Positions 52,596 through 63,142 are shown, counted from the stretch's first letter. The stretch is DNA of 64,000 nt from Xenorhabdus thuongxuanensis (GCF_001908095.1 NZ_MKGR01000013.1:1-64000); one strand, 5' to 3'. Program-made: numbers and translations. Notes: generated by a model not told the origin, from the sequence alone.

Positions 52596-53939
52596 TTACC
52601 CTTCCAGCTCAATCTTAGTCAGTACTTCACGCAGTACTGGACCGTACTCATATTTGCCTGGACAAACATAGGTACACAATGCCAAATCTTCTTCATCCAG
52701 CTCCAGACAACCCAACGCCTGAGCGCTATCAGAATCACCTGCAAGCAAGTCACGCAGTAGGTGAGTTGCCATGATATCCAGTGGCATTACACGCTCATAG
52801 TTGCCAATTGGCACCATGGAACGTTCCCCCCCGTTTGTTGTGGTTGAGAAAGCAAAACGTTTCTTTTTCAGGAAGTGGCCGATTGTGGTGCGGGTAATCG
52901 AGAACTTATTAGCGCCTGGCGCAATCCAACCAAACAGCTCTTTTTCCCGACCTTCAGCAAGTACAGAAACTAACGTATGGAAGCGGCCAAGGTAATGACG
53001 AACGTCATCTGATTTTGTACCACACAGTACGGAACCAGAAACAATACGGTTTTCACCCTCTTGCAATTGATTTTGCGTCAATTCAAGCAAATCTGCGCCC
53101 AACTGGGTACGTACCAAGCGTGGCGATTTAACCTGCGGTCCTGCCAGAGATACCACACGATCAGCATAAAGCTCACCCGTAGTAAACAGTTTACCGATAG
53201 CAATAACATCCTGATAACCCAGATGCCAAACCATTTTTTGGGCACTAACAGGTTCAATAAAATGAATATGAGTGCCCACCAAACCGGCTGGGTGTGGACC
53301 AGTAAACTGGTTGTAGGTGATTTGAGCGTTATTTCCCACTATTGGAATATTTCCAGCGCCGTAACAAACGTGGATTTTCCCCTCTGTCAATGTTGATAGA
53401 ACATTCAGGCCATCAACAAAAGCCTCTTCCTGAGTTGCGATAACGACGAGTGGATCAGCAGCCAGTGGCTGGGTATCCATTGCCGTAACAAAGATGGCCT
53501 TTGGTGTGGAACCGGGGACAGGGGTACGGCTGAAAGGACGTGTACGCAACGCTGTCCACAATCCTGATACAAGCAGATTTTTCTCTACTTGTTCACGGCT
53601 CAAGCCAGCAAGCTCAGCACGCTCGTAGTGATCAAATGTGACTTTCTCATCGCCACTTATTTCAATCACAACGGATTGCAAAACACGACGTTCACCACGT
53701 CCAATGGTAACAATTTTCCCGCTTACGGGACTAGTGAAAACAACCCCTGGATTCTTCTTATCTTCAAAAAGAATTTGCCCTTTTTTGACATGCTCACCTT
53801 CCTTAACCAGCATAGAAGGACGCATTCCAACATATTCTTCACCCAGTAAAGCAACATGGCGAATTGCTGGACCATCTTCTATAACTTGGGCAGGCGCTCC
53901 TGCTATCGGGAGGTCGAGTCCTTTTTTAATTTTAATCAT
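52596..53939 (-). CDS. nqrA: Na+-translocating NADH:quinone oxidoreductase subunit A
   Basis: A 447-residue cytosolic subunit involved in quinone binding, without membrane helices. The N-terminus [20 protein letters not shown] and the [26 protein letters not shown] segment near the C-terminus are family hallmarks. It is the first gene of the operon. A terminator-like hairpin lies about 90 bp upstream. Confidence 0.98.
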   Translation of the reverse strand: MIKIKKGLDLPIAGAPAQVIEDGPAIRHVALLGEEYVGMRPSMLVKEGEHVKKGQILFEDKKNPGVVFTSPVSGKIVTIGRGERRVLQSVVIEISGDEKVTFDHYERAELAGLSREQVEKNLLVSGLWTALRTRPFSRTPVPGSTPKAIFVTAMDTQPLAADPLVVIATQEEAFVDGLNVLSTLTEGKIHVCYGAGNIPIVGNNAQITYNQFTGPHPAGLVGTHIHFIEPVSAQKMVWHLGYQDVIAIGKLFTTGELYADRVVSLAGPQVKSPRLVRTQLGADLLELTQNQLQEGENRIVSGSVLCGTKSDDVRHYLGRFHTLVSVLAEGREKELFGWIAPGANKFSITRTTIGHFLKKKRFAFSTTTNGGERSMVPIGNYERVMPLDIMATHLLRDLLAGDSDSAQALGCLELDEEDLALCTYVCPGKYEYGPVLREVLTKIELEG

Positions 53940-54026
53940 AAGATTTGCACAAGTTTATCAGTTAAATCATATACTACAGACTACCTTGCGGTATTCCCGT
54001 GAGGTAATGCAGCGACTCTAGTAATA

Positions 54027-54057
54027 CAAAAAACCTTGAGCAATAGTATGTCTCAAG
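54027..54057 (-). terminator. Intrinsic terminator upstream of nqrA
   Basis: A stem CTTGAG/CTCAAG (54035-54040 with 54052-54057) is followed on the minus strand by GTTTTTTG. It can stop transcription arriving from yafJ, or act in a long nqr leader if the promoter lies further upstream. Confidence 0.65.
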
Positions 54058-54368
54058 TCATTCACTCCGATAATCGTTACAAAGTTTCTCTTAATTTTCG
54101 CCGGAGTAATTCTAACATCTCCCCCACTGACTGTCTGACTAATGAAGTGACTTAGTTCAAGCAAATAAGAATAATTTCTCTGCTAAACCGTCAACTACTC
54201 GATAAAGGCGAATGTTTCTATCACTTTTCCCTACGTCATGGCAATTTTCAATCAAAAAGTAACTTCACAAGGGCTAGAGAGTTTGATAAATCACAAGGAT
54301 ATTCCGGCGGGAATTTAATGGAAGTGGCACCAAAATAACGACAATTACCCGTTTTAGTAACAGTTACA
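54058..54368. other. Non-coding stretch between the nqr terminator and a structured repeat
   Basis: About 310 bases without a credible gene. A small palindrome ATTCC-GGCG-GGAAT occurs near 54300-54314. I see nothing else. Confidence 0.5.
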
Positions 54369-54429
54369 GCCCGCCTATGAGTATTTTGCTCAAACTAGCA
54401 TTCCTGCACAGTTAGCGTAATAGGCGGGC
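54369..54429 (-). repeat. Inverted repeat enclosing a foldable 41-base interior
   Basis: GCCCGCCTAT (54369-54378) and its exact complement (54420-54429) enclose 41 bases that can form two further small stems on the minus strand (AACT/AGTT and TGAG/CTCA), giving a cloverleaf-like three-way junction. It lies 60 bp past the yafJ stop. No T tract follows, so it is not a normal terminator. Confidence 0.55.
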
Positions 54430-54488
54430 AATATGTTGTTAATATAAATATAGAACTAGGAAACTAATCACTCTTTTGGCACAGGGAA

Positions 54489-55256
54489 TCAAATTATTCT
54501 CTCTCCAAGATGAAATAACGCATAGTCACCTGATTCAATACGGTGCCAAACTTCATTTCCGGTTAAAGGTTGGGTGGCAATTACGGATACTACATCCCCT
54601 GGCTGGGTATGCTGCTGGAAATCAATTTCAACATCCTGATCAAGTAATTTAGCCCTGCCAAAAGGGGCGCGACGAGTAAGCCAATGCAATTGAGTTGAAC
54701 AGTAAGCCATAACAAACTGTCCATCTGACAGCAGCATATTAAAAACACCTTTCTTTCTCAGTTGATCCGCCAGGGAAGCAATAAATTTAAATACAGCAGA
54801 CCAATTAGAAGGTCGCTTAGGATATTTCAGCGATAATTGATGCAATATCCAGCAAAATGCCCATTCACTGTCCGTCTCACCAACCGGCCGGTAATTACCC
54901 GTTTTCAGCTTACTGTATCCCTTAAGCTGACCATTGTGGGCGTAAGTCCAATATCTTCCCCACAGTTCACGGGTAAATGGATGGGTATTGGCCAAGGAAA
55001 CATTACCACTGTTTGCCTGACGAATATGGGCAACAATCACTTCTGATTTGATTGGATAGCCTTGTACAAATCGAGCTACAGGTGAATGGCAACTGGATTG
55101 GTGATCTTTAAATGTCCTGTATCCCAATCCCTCATAGAAAGTAACTCCCCAGCCGTCTTTATGTGGACCGGTATGCCCACCACGCTGAATGAGACCACTC
55201 AAACTGAAAACGATATCTGTTGGCACGTTGGCACTCATGCCAAGTAATTCACACAT
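54489..55256 (-). CDS. yafJ: Class II glutamine amidotransferase YafJ
   Basis: A 255-residue Ntn-type amidotransferase domain protein with the nucleophile Cys2 (MCELLGMSAN) and the glutamine-site segments HIRQANSG and AHNGQLKGY. Its partner substrate is unknown; the same is true of E. coli YafJ, which has equal length. It lies 36 bp after gmhA and is likely co-transcribed with it. Confidence 0.94.
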   Translation of the reverse strand: MCELLGMSANVPTDIVFSLSGLIQRGGHTGPHKDGWGVTFYEGLGYRTFKDHQSSCHSPVARFVQGYPIKSEVIVAHIRQANSGNVSLANTHPFTRELWGRYWTYAHNGQLKGYSKLKTGNYRPVGETDSEWAFCWILHQLSLKYPKRPSNWSAVFKFIASLADQLRKKGVFNMLLSDGQFVMAYCSTQLHWLTRRAPFGRAKLLDQDVEIDFQQHTQPGDVVSVIATQPLTGNEVWHRIESGDYALFHLGERII

Positions 55257-55292
55257 TGACTACCCCTAACGCCAATTCCTAACGAAAAGCAA

Positions 55293-55874
55293 TCAGGCTT
55301 TTACCATTTCTTTTTCAATCAATTGAATCAAGATATGAATGACTTTGATGTGGATCTCCTGGATACGATCTGCATAACCAAAATGTGGTACTCGAATTTC
55401 AACATCTGCCGTTCCTGCCATCTTTCCACCATCCTTGCCAGTCAGTGTAATGACTTTCATCCCCTTGGCACGGGCTGCTTCAACCGCTTTAATGATGTTG
55501 CCAGAATTTCCTGACGTTGAAATGCCCAACAGTACATCACCTTTCTGACCGACTGCTTCAACATAGCGGGAAAATACATAATCATAGCCAAAGTCATTGC
55601 TCACACAAGATAAGTGGCTAGGGTCAGAAATCGCAATGGCCGGATATCCCGGACGATTTTCACGGTAACGACCTGTCAATTCTTCAGCAAAATGCATGGC
55701 ATCACAATGCGAGCCACCATTACCACAGGAAAGCACTTTTCCTCCTGCCTTGAATGAATCAGCCAACAAAACCGCCGCTTTTTGAATGGCATCGATATTT
55801 GCATCATCATTGAGGAAGTTAGCTAACGTATCTGCGGCTTCGGATAATTCACTGCGGATCAGTTCTTGATACAT
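55293..55874 (-). CDS. gmhA: Sedoheptulose 7-phosphate isomerase
   Basis: First step of ADP-heptose synthesis for the LPS inner core. The 193-residue SIS-domain protein contains [25 protein letters not shown] and [10 protein letters not shown]. An ATG at 55883 is only one base from the AGGAG ribosome binding site, whereas ATG 55874 is ten bases from it and begins [10 protein letters not shown] like E. coli GmhA, so 55874 is chosen. It is divergent from fadE, as in E. coli. Confidence 0.97.
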   Translation of the reverse strand: MYQELIRSELSEAADTLANFLNDDANIDAIQKAAVLLADSFKAGGKVLSCGNGGSHCDAMHFAEELTGRYRENRPGYPAIAISDPSHLSCVSNDFGYDYVFSRYVEAVGQKGDVLLGISTSGNSGNIIKAVEAARAKGMKVITLTGKDGGKMAGTADVEIRVPHFGYADRIQEIHIKVIHILIQLIEKEMVKA

Positions 55875-56077
55875 GGAACTCATACTCCTGAAAAGTCTTC
55901 GGGATTAATAATGTCAGTCAACAAGTGTAACGGATTCCCCTATTTGAAAGAAGATATCATCACATCTTGCAAGAATTATCGTTTGCAAAACTAACACGAC
56001 TTTGTGAGCTGGATTGTAATTAAGATGTAAATATATTGATAAATACACTTTCCTCATCTAAAAAAGAAGGACATCAC

Positions 56078-56094
56078 AACAGGTCAGACCTCTG
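56078..56094 (+). promoter_or_regulatory. FadR operator upstream of fadE
   Basis: AACAGGTCAGACCTCTG contains the full FadR core GGTCNGACC and the 5' AAC of the consensus AACTGGTCNGACCAGTT. It lies 34 bp before fadE. FadR would repress fadE until long-chain acyl-CoA accumulates. Confidence 0.8.
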
Positions 56095-56127
56095 ACGACT
56101 CAACCTGAGATTTACAGGAGTTTTACT

Positions 56128-58575
56128 ATGACCGCTTTCAGCATTATCTTATTTTTAGTCTTGATTGGTGGGCTTTGTTACCACAAAGTCAGCCTGACTC
56201 TCAGTAGCTTACTGCTTGTTGCCTATACGTTCGTTATGGGTATAACTGGCCTTTGGAGTTACTGGCTGCTGTTACCACTCGTCATCGTCCTATTCCCTCT
56301 TGTGTTTACACCTGTACGTATATCTTTATTCTCTGCACCTGGCCTAAAAGCCTTCCGTAAGGTTATGCCAAGCATGTCCAAAACAGAGAAAGAAGCCATT
56401 GATGCAGGAACTACATGGTGGGAAGGCGATCTATTCCGTGGTAATCCTGACTGGCAAAAACTGCATAACTATCCAAAGCCGCAGTTATCTGCTGAAGAAC
56501 AAGCTTTTATTGATGGTCCAGTAGAAGAAGCCTGCCGCATGGCAAATGATTTCCAAATCACTCATGAATTGGCTGACTTACCACCTGAGCTTTGGGCCTA
56601 CCTGAAAGAACACCGTTTCTTTGCCATGATCATCAAGAAAGAATATGGTGGCCTGGAATTTTCCGCTTATGCTCAATCTCAGGTATTGCAAAAACTGTCC
56701 GGCGTATCAGGTATTCTGGCAATTACTGTTGGCGTACCTAACTCCTTGGGACCAGGTGAATTGCTGCAACACTACGGTACAGATGAACAGAAAAAACGTT
56801 ACTTGCCTGGACTTGCCCGTGGTGAAGAAATTCCTTGCTTTGCTTTGACCAGCCCGGAAGCCGGTTCAGATGCCGGAGCTATTCCTGATACCGGCGTTGT
56901 CTGTATGGGTGAATGGCAAGGCGAACAAGTTCTTGGGATGCGCCTGAATTGGAATAAACGTTACATTACCCTTGCCCCTATCGCTACCGTGCTGGGATTG
57001 GCATTTAAACTGTATGATCCGGATCATCTACTGGGCGATACTGAATCGCTGGGAATTACTTGTGCTTTGATCCCAACCAATACGCCAGGCGTTGAAATTG
57101 GTCACCGCCATTTCCCTCTGAATATCCCATTCCAGAATGGTCCAACCCGTGGTAAAGATATTTTCGTTCCTATCGATTACATCATTGGTGGGCCGAAAAT
57201 GGCAGGCCAGGGCTGGCGTATGCTGGTTGAATGTCTGTCGGTTGGCCGTGGTATTACTTTGCCATCCAACGCAACAGGGGGATTGAAAAGTGCAGCTATG
57301 GCAATTGGTGCTTATTCCTATATTCGCCGTCAATTCAAGCTACCTATCGGTAAAATGGAAGGTATCGAAGAGCCACTGGCACGTATCGCAGGTAATGCTT
57401 ATTTGATGGATGCGGCCGCAACCATGATCACTAGCGGTATCATGTTGGGTGAAAAACCGTCGGTTCTGTCTGCTATCGTGAAATACCATTGTACGCATAG
57501 AGGTCAACGTTCTTTTATTGACGCCATGGATATCGCTGGCGGTAAAGGCATCTGTCTTGGGCCATCTAACTTCCTTGCTCGCGGTTATCAGGGTGCACCC
57601 ATTGCTATTACTGTTGAAGGTGCGAATATCCTGACCCGTAGCATGATCATCTTTGGCCAGGGTGCAATCCGTTGCCATCCTTATGTATTGGCTGAAATCG
57701 CCGCAGCAGAAAGCAACAATGTGAAACACTTTGACAAAGCTCTATTTGGTCACTTGGGCCATGTTGCCAGCAACACTCTGCGCAGCCTGTGGCTTGGTAT
57801 TACTAAAGGCAGAACCAGTCGTTCACCAGTTAATGATGCTACTCGCCGTTACTACCAAAAGATCAACCGTTTAAGCGCTAACCTTGCCCTACTCTCTGAT
57901 GTTTCAATGGGAATATTGGGGGGCAGTCTGAAACGCCGTGAACGCATTTCAGCTCGTTTAGGGGACATTCTGAGCCAAATCTTCCTGGCTTCTGCGGCCT
58001 TGAAACGCTATGAAGATGAAGGACGCCAGAAAGAAGATTTTCCATTGATCCAATGGGCAGTAGAAGATAGCCTGAATCAAGCGGAACAGGCCATGAATGA
58101 CTTACTACGCAATTTCCCTAACCGTTTGGTTGCAGGTTTAATGCGAGTAATTATCTTCCCTCTGGGACGTGTACATACCGCACCATCTGATAAATTGGAT
58201 CACAAACTAGCTCAGATATTACAGACTCCTTCCGCAACCCGTAGCCGGATTGGACGTGGGCAATATCTGACACCAAGTGAGCATAACCCTCACGGGTTAC
58301 TGGAAGAAGCATTGCTTGATATCATCGCCGCAGAGCCAATTTATGTTCGCTTGAGCCGCGAGGCAGGCAGAAACCTAAGCTTCACACGTTTGGATGAATT
58401 AGCTAAGCAGGCACAGACAGAGAACAAAATCAGCCAGGAAGAAGCAGATATCCTGAAACGAGCTGAAAACAGTCGATTACGTTCAATCAATGTCGATGAA
58501 TTTGAGCCAAATGCATTCGCTGTACCCAATCCAGCAAAAAAGCCTGAAAGTCAGCGTCAAAATAAAGCTGCCTGA
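56128..58575 (+). CDS. fadE: Acyl-CoA dehydrogenase FadE
   Basis: FAD enzyme of the first oxidation step in fatty-acid beta-oxidation. The 815-residue length equals E. coli FadE (814). Two or three N-terminal membrane helices (about 3-75) precede the acyl-CoA dehydrogenase domains (about 110-560, with [20 protein letters not shown]) and a long FadE-specific C-terminal region. The FadR site upstream and gmhA divergent match E. coli. Confidence 0.98.
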   Translation: MTAFSIILFLVLIGGLCYHKVSLTLSSLLLVAYTFVMGITGLWSYWLLLPLVIVLFPLVFTPVRISLFSAPGLKAFRKVMPSMSKTEKEAIDAGTTWWEGDLFRGNPDWQKLHNYPKPQLSAEEQAFIDGPVEEACRMANDFQITHELADLPPELWAYLKEHRFFAMIIKKEYGGLEFSAYAQSQVLQKLSGVSGILAITVGVPNSLGPGELLQHYGTDEQKKRYLPGLARGEEIPCFALTSPEAGSDAGAIPDTGVVCMGEWQGEQVLGMRLNWNKRYITLAPIATVLGLAFKLYDPDHLLGDTESLGITCALIPTNTPGVEIGHRHFPLNIPFQNGPTRGKDIFVPIDYIIGGPKMAGQGWRMLVECLSVGRGITLPSNATGGLKSAAMAIGAYSYIRRQFKLPIGKMEGIEEPLARIAGNAYLMDAAATMITSGIMLGEKPSVLSAIVKYHCTHRGQRSFIDAMDIAGGKGICLGPSNFLARGYQGAPIAITVEGANILTRSMIIFGQGAIRCHPYVLAEIAAAESNNVKHFDKALFGHLGHVASNTLRSLWLGITKGRTSRSPVNDATRRYYQKINRLSANLALLSDVSMGILGGSLKRRERISARLGDILSQIFLASAALKRYEDEGRQKEDFPLIQWAVEDSLNQAEQAMNDLLRNFPNRLVAGLMRVIIFPLGRVHTAPSDKLDHKLAQILQTPSATRSRIGRGQYLTPSEHNPHGLLEEALLDIIAAEPIYVRLSREAGRNLSFTRLDELAKQAQTENKISQEEADILKRAENSRLRSINVDEFEPNAFAVPNPAKKPESQRQNKAA

Positions 58576-58616
58576 TGCTGGCCTGAAAGCCTAATTCATA
58601 CAACATATGGGACTAA

Positions 58617-58647
58617 GAAGCGGGGCACCGGCGCCCCGTTTTTATTT
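58617..58647 (+). terminator. Terminator of fadE, between convergent fadE and lysA
   Basis: A GC-rich stem CGGGGC/GCCCCG (58621-58626 with 58633-58638) is followed by TTTTTATTT in the plus direction and reaches the lysA stop codon. In the minus direction the T tract is poor. Confidence 0.85.
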
Positions 58648-59908
58648 AAATGGATTCTAGTGATAACAACTCTTCGATGGTCTGGCGACGACGGATCAAA
58701 CGCGCCTCTCCCTCAGTAAACAAAATTTCAGGGATCAAAGGGCGGCTATTATAATTTGAAGACATAGAAGCACCGTAAGCGCCGGTAGCGTGAAAAATCA
58801 GATAATCCCCGACGTTAACATGAGGCAACATACGTGACACAACCTCCCCACCTTCCAACTGTGTAAACACATCGCCTGATTCACATAACGGCCCCGCAAC
58901 GATGGTTTCTAACAATGTAGTCGCCGGCAGCGCATTTACCGGCAACACAGAAATACGGTGATAACTGCCATACATCGCCGGACGCATTAACTCATTGAAA
59001 CCCGCATCCACCAGCACATAATGTCGATTACCCATAGATTTAACCGCCCGTACTTCCGCCAGCAAGATCCCTGCCTCAGCAACCAGAAAACGCCCAGGTT
59101 CAATTTCCAGCTCAATGTGATGCCCCAGATGTTGCTCAATACGTTGGCGAGCCTCATGCCACAAGCTGTAATAATGTTCGGTATCGACTGACTCTTCACC
59201 GTCCTTATAAGGAATAGATAAGCCACCGCCAGCGGAAATAGCTTGAATATCCACCCCACACAGCATGACCTGCTCCACCATAGCATTACAGACATTTGAG
59301 AGATGCTGATAATCTACCCCTGAACCAATGTGCATATGCAATCCCACTAACTTCAAACCATATTGATGAATTTTTGCAATTGCCAGAGGGAGATCCTGAA
59401 ACCAGATCCCATGTTTGCTATTTTCGCCACCAGTATTGGTCTTTTGGCTATGCCCATGCCCAAATCCGGGGTTGATACGTAACCACACCGGATGACCAGA
59501 CTGACGTTCACCAATTTGTGCCAACATATCAATAGAACCGGCATTGACCGGAATATCCAGCTCAATGACACGCGACAATGTTGCCTCATCAATCACATCC
59601 GCCGTGAACACAATCTCTGACTTATCGCGGCCAGGTTTAAAACCTGCATAAAGCGCCCGCTCGATTTCACCCAATGACACCGCATCAACTTTCACACCCT
59701 GCTCTCTTATCAAGCGTAAAATATGGGTATTGGAACACGCTTTCTGTGCGAACCGAATGACGTCAAACTGTTTTAATTTTTTGATTTGTTTGATGATGCT
59801 ATCGCCATCATAAAGCCACAATGGTGTTCCGTACTGAATTGGCAAACGGAGTAGATTATCAGGGGTAAAATGTTTCCCCATACCATGAATTAAGGTCGAT
59901 ATAGTCAT
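58646..59908 (-). CDS. lysA: Diaminopimelate decarboxylase
   Basis: PLP enzyme (alanine-racemase fold) converting meso-diaminopimelate to L-lysine, the last step. The 420-residue protein shows the PLP-lysine segment FAQKACSN, the HIGSG motif, EPGRFLVAEAG and the dimer-interface Cys in GPLCESGDVF. It is divergent from lysR, its expected activator. Confidence 0.98.
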   Translation of the reverse strand: MTISTLIHGMGKHFTPDNLLRLPIQYGTPLWLYDGDSIIKQIKKLKQFDVIRFAQKACSNTHILRLIREQGVKVDAVSLGEIERALYAGFKPGRDKSEIVFTADVIDEATLSRVIELDIPVNAGSIDMLAQIGERQSGHPVWLRINPGFGHGHSQKTNTGGENSKHGIWFQDLPLAIAKIHQYGLKLVGLHMHIGSGVDYQHLSNVCNAMVEQVMLCGVDIQAISAGGGLSIPYKDGEESVDTEHYYSLWHEARQRIEQHLGHHIELEIEPGRFLVAEAGILLAEVRAVKSMGNRHYVLVDAGFNELMRPAMYGSYHRISVLPVNALPATTLLETIVAGPLCESGDVFTQLEGGEVVSRMLPHVNVGDYLIFHATGAYGASMSSNYNSRPLIPEILFTEGEARLIRRRQTIEELLSLESI

Positions 59909-60040
59909 TGAAGCGTCTCACAAAATCAGCAGATTCTTTATTATTGACAATAACAAGACAGGAAGAAAAATATCCATTTAGCCATAGTCTATTCATTTGT
60001 GATATTGTTATGCGTATTTTTTATTCAATGAGATAAATCT

Positions 60041-60970
60041 ATGCACTCCTGTTCATGGCGACACATTGAAATTTTCCATGCTGTAATGACCACTAAGAAC
60101 CTGACTGATGCAGCGTTACTACTAAAAACATCCCAGCCCACGGTCAGCCGTGAACTTGCACGCCTTGAACAATTACTGAAATTTAAATTGTTTGATCGAA
60201 TAAAAGGGCGTCTGTTTCCCACCGCGCAAGGATTACGGCTATTCGAAGAGGTTCAACGCTCTTATTATGGGCTGGAAAGAATAATCAATGCGGCTGGCAG
60301 TATCCGACAATTTGAACAGGCACAATTATCCATCGCTTGCCTGCCCATGTTCTCCCAATCTCTGCTGCCAAAAGCCTGTTGCAGTTTTATCGAACACTAT
60401 CCTGAAGCCAGGCTGACCATCATTCCACAAGAATCTCCCCTTTTGGAAGAATGGCTTTCAGCACAGCGCCATGATATTGGCTTAACCGAACATTTGCAGA
60501 CTCCAGCAGGTACTGAACGAGAAACGTTGATAACCTTAAATGAAGTTTGTGTCTTACCCATTAATCATCCACTCGGTCAAAAATCACAACTGACGCCAGC
60601 AGATTTTCACAATCAAAAATTTATCAGCCTCTCGATCACAGACAGTTACAGGCAACTCATTGATACAATCTTTACTGAGCATCAAATCAATCGCAAGATG
60701 GTAATGGAAACCCATAGCGCAGCCTCAATTTGTGCCATGATTAACGAAGGCATTGGCCTATCCATCGTAAATCCGCTAACTGCATTGGATTATTTAGATA
60801 ACAGCGCAAAAATTTGCATTCGGCCATTCAGTATCGACATTCCATTCACAGTAAGTTTAATCAAACCCATACATCGCCCCTCCTCAGAGCCCGTCAAGGC
60901 TTTCATTACCCATTTAAAACAACAGGCTGCTCTATTTGCCGAAAAATTGACATTAGCGTTTCAACATTAA
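60041..60970 (+). CDS. lysR: LysR, transcriptional activator of lysA
   Basis: The founding LysR-type regulator. The 309-residue protein has the N-terminal winged HTH (NLTDAALLLKTSQPTVSRELARLEQ) and a substrate-binding effector domain matching E. coli LysR (QESPLLEEWLSAQRHDIGLTE). It is divergent from lysA across 132 bp. Its 3' end overlaps the convergent downstream regulator gene by 18 bp. Confidence 0.96.
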   Translation: MHSCSWRHIEIFHAVMTTKNLTDAALLLKTSQPTVSRELARLEQLLKFKLFDRIKGRLFPTAQGLRLFEEVQRSYYGLERIINAAGSIRQFEQAQLSIACLPMFSQSLLPKACCSFIEHYPEARLTIIPQESPLLEEWLSAQRHDIGLTEHLQTPAGTERETLITLNEVCVLPINHPLGQKSQLTPADFHNQKFISLSITDSYRQLIDTIFTEHQINRKMVMETHSAASICAMINEGIGLSIVNPLTALDYLDNSAKICIRPFSIDIPFTVSLIKPIHRPSSEPVKAFITHLKQQAALFAEKLTLAFQH

Positions 60971-61867
60971 TTGCTGCCAATGAGGTGATGTAGCAAACCA
61001 ATCCACCAGAAAATCCAACAGTGCACGTAAAGTCGCTGGCATATTCTGGCGGCTGGTATAAATACCATAGATCCCCATTGCTTGAGGTTGGTAATCAGGC
61101 AGCAGCTCAACTAACTGCCCTGACATCAAATAAGAAGAAACTGAATAGTAAGGCTGCATTGCAATTCCAGCGCCCTGCAAAGCAGCTTCCATTAATACAG
61201 TTGATTCATTGGCACTTAACGTACCACTGACAGGGACTGAATAGTGCTCATGCTGTTTTTCAAATACCCACAAGCTTTTGCCGAAAAAGTTATAAGTCAG
61301 GCAATTATGTGATGTTAAATCCATAGGATTGTTGGGAATAGATTTTCCCGCTAAATAAGACGGCGCAGCACAAACGATGGAATGGCAAGTCGATAATGGG
61401 CGAGCGATCAGATTTGGCTCCAGATTATTGGTAATACGGATCGCCAAATCAATGCGTTCTTCTATCAAATTGACAACCTTATTATCCATTTGCAAATTGA
61501 CGGCAATGTGTGGATACATCCGCATAAATTCAGGAATAGCAACAGTCAGCGCACTGATGCCTAACGACTGGGAACAACTCACTCGCAGCAATCCTCTTAG
61601 GGTTTGTGCTTCCAAAGATTGCTGTACAGGCATTCCTTCTGCTAATTCCATTAACTTAAGGCTACGTTGATAAGCACTCTCACCCGCCGAAGTCAGGCTA
61701 ATTTTACGTGTCGTACGATGCAATAAGCGAACACCTGCCCACTTTTCCATTTCAGCCAAATATCGCGATACCATTGCCCTCGACATATCCAATCGCTCTG
61801 CTGCTGCAATTAGGCTGCCCTGTTCGACAATCGTAATAAACACTTGTGCTGCGGTGATCCTATCCAT
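60953..61867 (-). CDS. LysR-family transcriptional regulator (CrgA-like group)
   Basis: A 304-residue regulator with an N-terminal HTH (GSLIAAAERLDMSRAMVSRYLAEMEKWAG) and an effector-binding domain of the CrgA/YafC group. It is divergent from the MBL-fold gene at 62007, so it probably controls that gene. Its end overlaps lysR by 18 bp on the opposite strand. The effector is unknown. Confidence 0.88.
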   Translation of the reverse strand: MDRITAAQVFITIVEQGSLIAAAERLDMSRAMVSRYLAEMEKWAGVRLLHRTTRKISLTSAGESAYQRSLKLMELAEGMPVQQSLEAQTLRGLLRVSCSQSLGISALTVAIPEFMRMYPHIAVNLQMDNKVVNLIEERIDLAIRITNNLEPNLIARPLSTCHSIVCAAPSYLAGKSIPNNPMDLTSHNCLTYNFFGKSLWVFEKQHEHYSVPVSGTLSANESTVLMEAALQGAGIAMQPYYSVSSYLMSGQLVELLPDYQPQAMGIYGIYTSRQNMPATLRALLDFLVDWFATSPHWQQLMLKR

Positions 61868-61904
61868 TTCGCCAACCTATTTTTCGCCCTAATTAGATCG
61901 ATTT

Positions 61905-61923
61905 ATGCAACAAATAGTTGCTG
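61905..61923. promoter_or_regulatory. Candidate LysR-type operator
   Basis: GCAAC-AAATA-GTTGC (61907-61921) is a perfect inverted repeat within the 139-bp divergent region, flanked by T and T-A rich sequence as in T-N11-A LysR boxes. A further GCAAC half-site follows near 61949. Assignment is by position only. Confidence 0.4.
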
Positions 61924-62006
61924 ATTATGGGGTTTTTAAACCGGAATATGCAACTTATCATATATGCCATTCAAGCACATAAGCTTTTTGCTATAGGAAT
62001 TCGACG

Positions 62007-62891
62007 ATGGCTCGCAAAACAACATTAAACATCGCTCTGGCAGCGACACTCTCCTTGGGGATGGCCTCAATGGCTCAAGCAACCGATCTAAAATTGGATA
62101 TCTACAATCCAGGTGAAAAAGGTGTCTTCCCTGTTTCTTCTGAAATTATCAGTGGTGATCATGAAGTTGTCCTGATTGATGCCCAATTTAAGAAAAATGA
62201 TGCACAAGAGCTGGTAAAAATGATCCAGCAAACAGGCAAAAAACTGACAACAATCTATATCAGCCAATCCGATCCTGATTTTTACTTTGGTCTTGACGTG
62301 ATCACCGAAGCTTTCCCTGACGCCAAAGTTGTCGCATCACCAGAAACCATCAAAGCAATCAATGAAACCAAAGATGGCAAGCTGGCTTATTGGGGTGGAA
62401 TTCTTGCAGATCAGGCACCCAAAAAGATCGTCGTACCAGAACCACTAACAGGAAATTCCTTTACTGTTGATGGTGAAAAACTGATTGTTGAAGGCTTAGA
62501 TGGCCCCGCCGCAGATCGTACTTTTGTCTGGGTTCCTAAATTGAAAGCGGTTGTTGGTGGTGTGACCGTTTCTGACCATATCCATATATGGATTGCTGAT
62601 ACCCAGACCAAAGCATCACGCCAACATTGGCAACAAACATTGGATCGCATCAAGAGACTGCAACCTAAAACTGTTGTACCAGGCCACTATCTAGGGAATT
62701 CATCAATGACGTTGGATTCAGTAACTTTCACACAGAATTATCTGACCACATTAGAAAAAGAATTGCCGAAAGCAAAAGATTCCAGTGCGCTAATTGCAGC
62801 CATGAAAAAACACTATCCGGATCTGGCTGACGAATCCAGCCTTGAGCTAAGTGCCAAAGTATTAAAAGGCGAAATGAAGTGGCCTCAATAA
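62007..62891 (+). CDS. Exported metallo-beta-lactamase-fold protein with degenerate metal motif
   Basis: A 294-residue protein with a signal peptide ending AQA (residue 25) and the MBL fold. At the place of the metal motif HxHxDH it reads SQSDPDFY (residues 86-93): the Asp remains but the three histidines are replaced by Gln, Asp and Phe. The later PGH motif (His227) and DHIH (190-193) are kept. This resembles the group of MBL proteins annotated as Vmh family in some genera. Enzymatic activity is uncertain. The divergent LysR-type gene likely regulates it. Confidence 0.8.
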   Translation: MARKTTLNIALAATLSLGMASMAQATDLKLDIYNPGEKGVFPVSSEIISGDHEVVLIDAQFKKNDAQELVKMIQQTGKKLTTIYISQSDPDFYFGLDVITEAFPDAKVVASPETIKAINETKDGKLAYWGGILADQAPKKIVVPEPLTGNSFTVDGEKLIVEGLDGPAADRTFVWVPKLKAVVGGVTVSDHIHIWIADTQTKASRQHWQQTLDRIKRLQPKTVVPGHYLGNSSMTLDSVTFTQNYLTTLEKELPKAKDSSALIAAMKKHYPDLADESSLELSAKVLKGEMKWPQ

Positions 62892-62904
62892 GTTAAAAAT
62901 CATC

Positions 62905-62933
62905 ACGGGCGTTGCGGATAGTAGCGCCCGTAT
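62905..62933 (+). terminator. Hairpin downstream of the MBL-fold gene
   Basis: A 7-bp GC-rich stem ACGGGCG/CGCCCGT (62906-62912 with 62926-62932) lies 14 bases after the stop. It has no T tract, so it may protect the mRNA end or be a weak or Rho-aided terminator. Confidence 0.45.
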
Positions 62934-63002
62934 AGCAATATTTGAAACATTATCTTAATGAAATTTCCCTATTTAATTTCAATGACTCCAATTCATTAAA
63001 TA

Positions 63003-63014
63003 CCCCCCCCCCCC
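63003..63014. repeat. Homopolymer tract of 12 C
   Basis: Twelve consecutive C in an otherwise AT-rich intergenic region between two convergent genes. It is not within or just upstream of any gene in the window. Confidence 0.95.
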
Positions 63015-63142
63015 AGCATTAATTATTAATAATACTTGTATCAAAATTCATTTTAATACTTTATGTTCACCTCCATAAAAAAACCAATTAAATTCTGGTC
63101 TTAAGCTTGAATAAAAATATCACTTTTTTTAATTTGCAGTCA

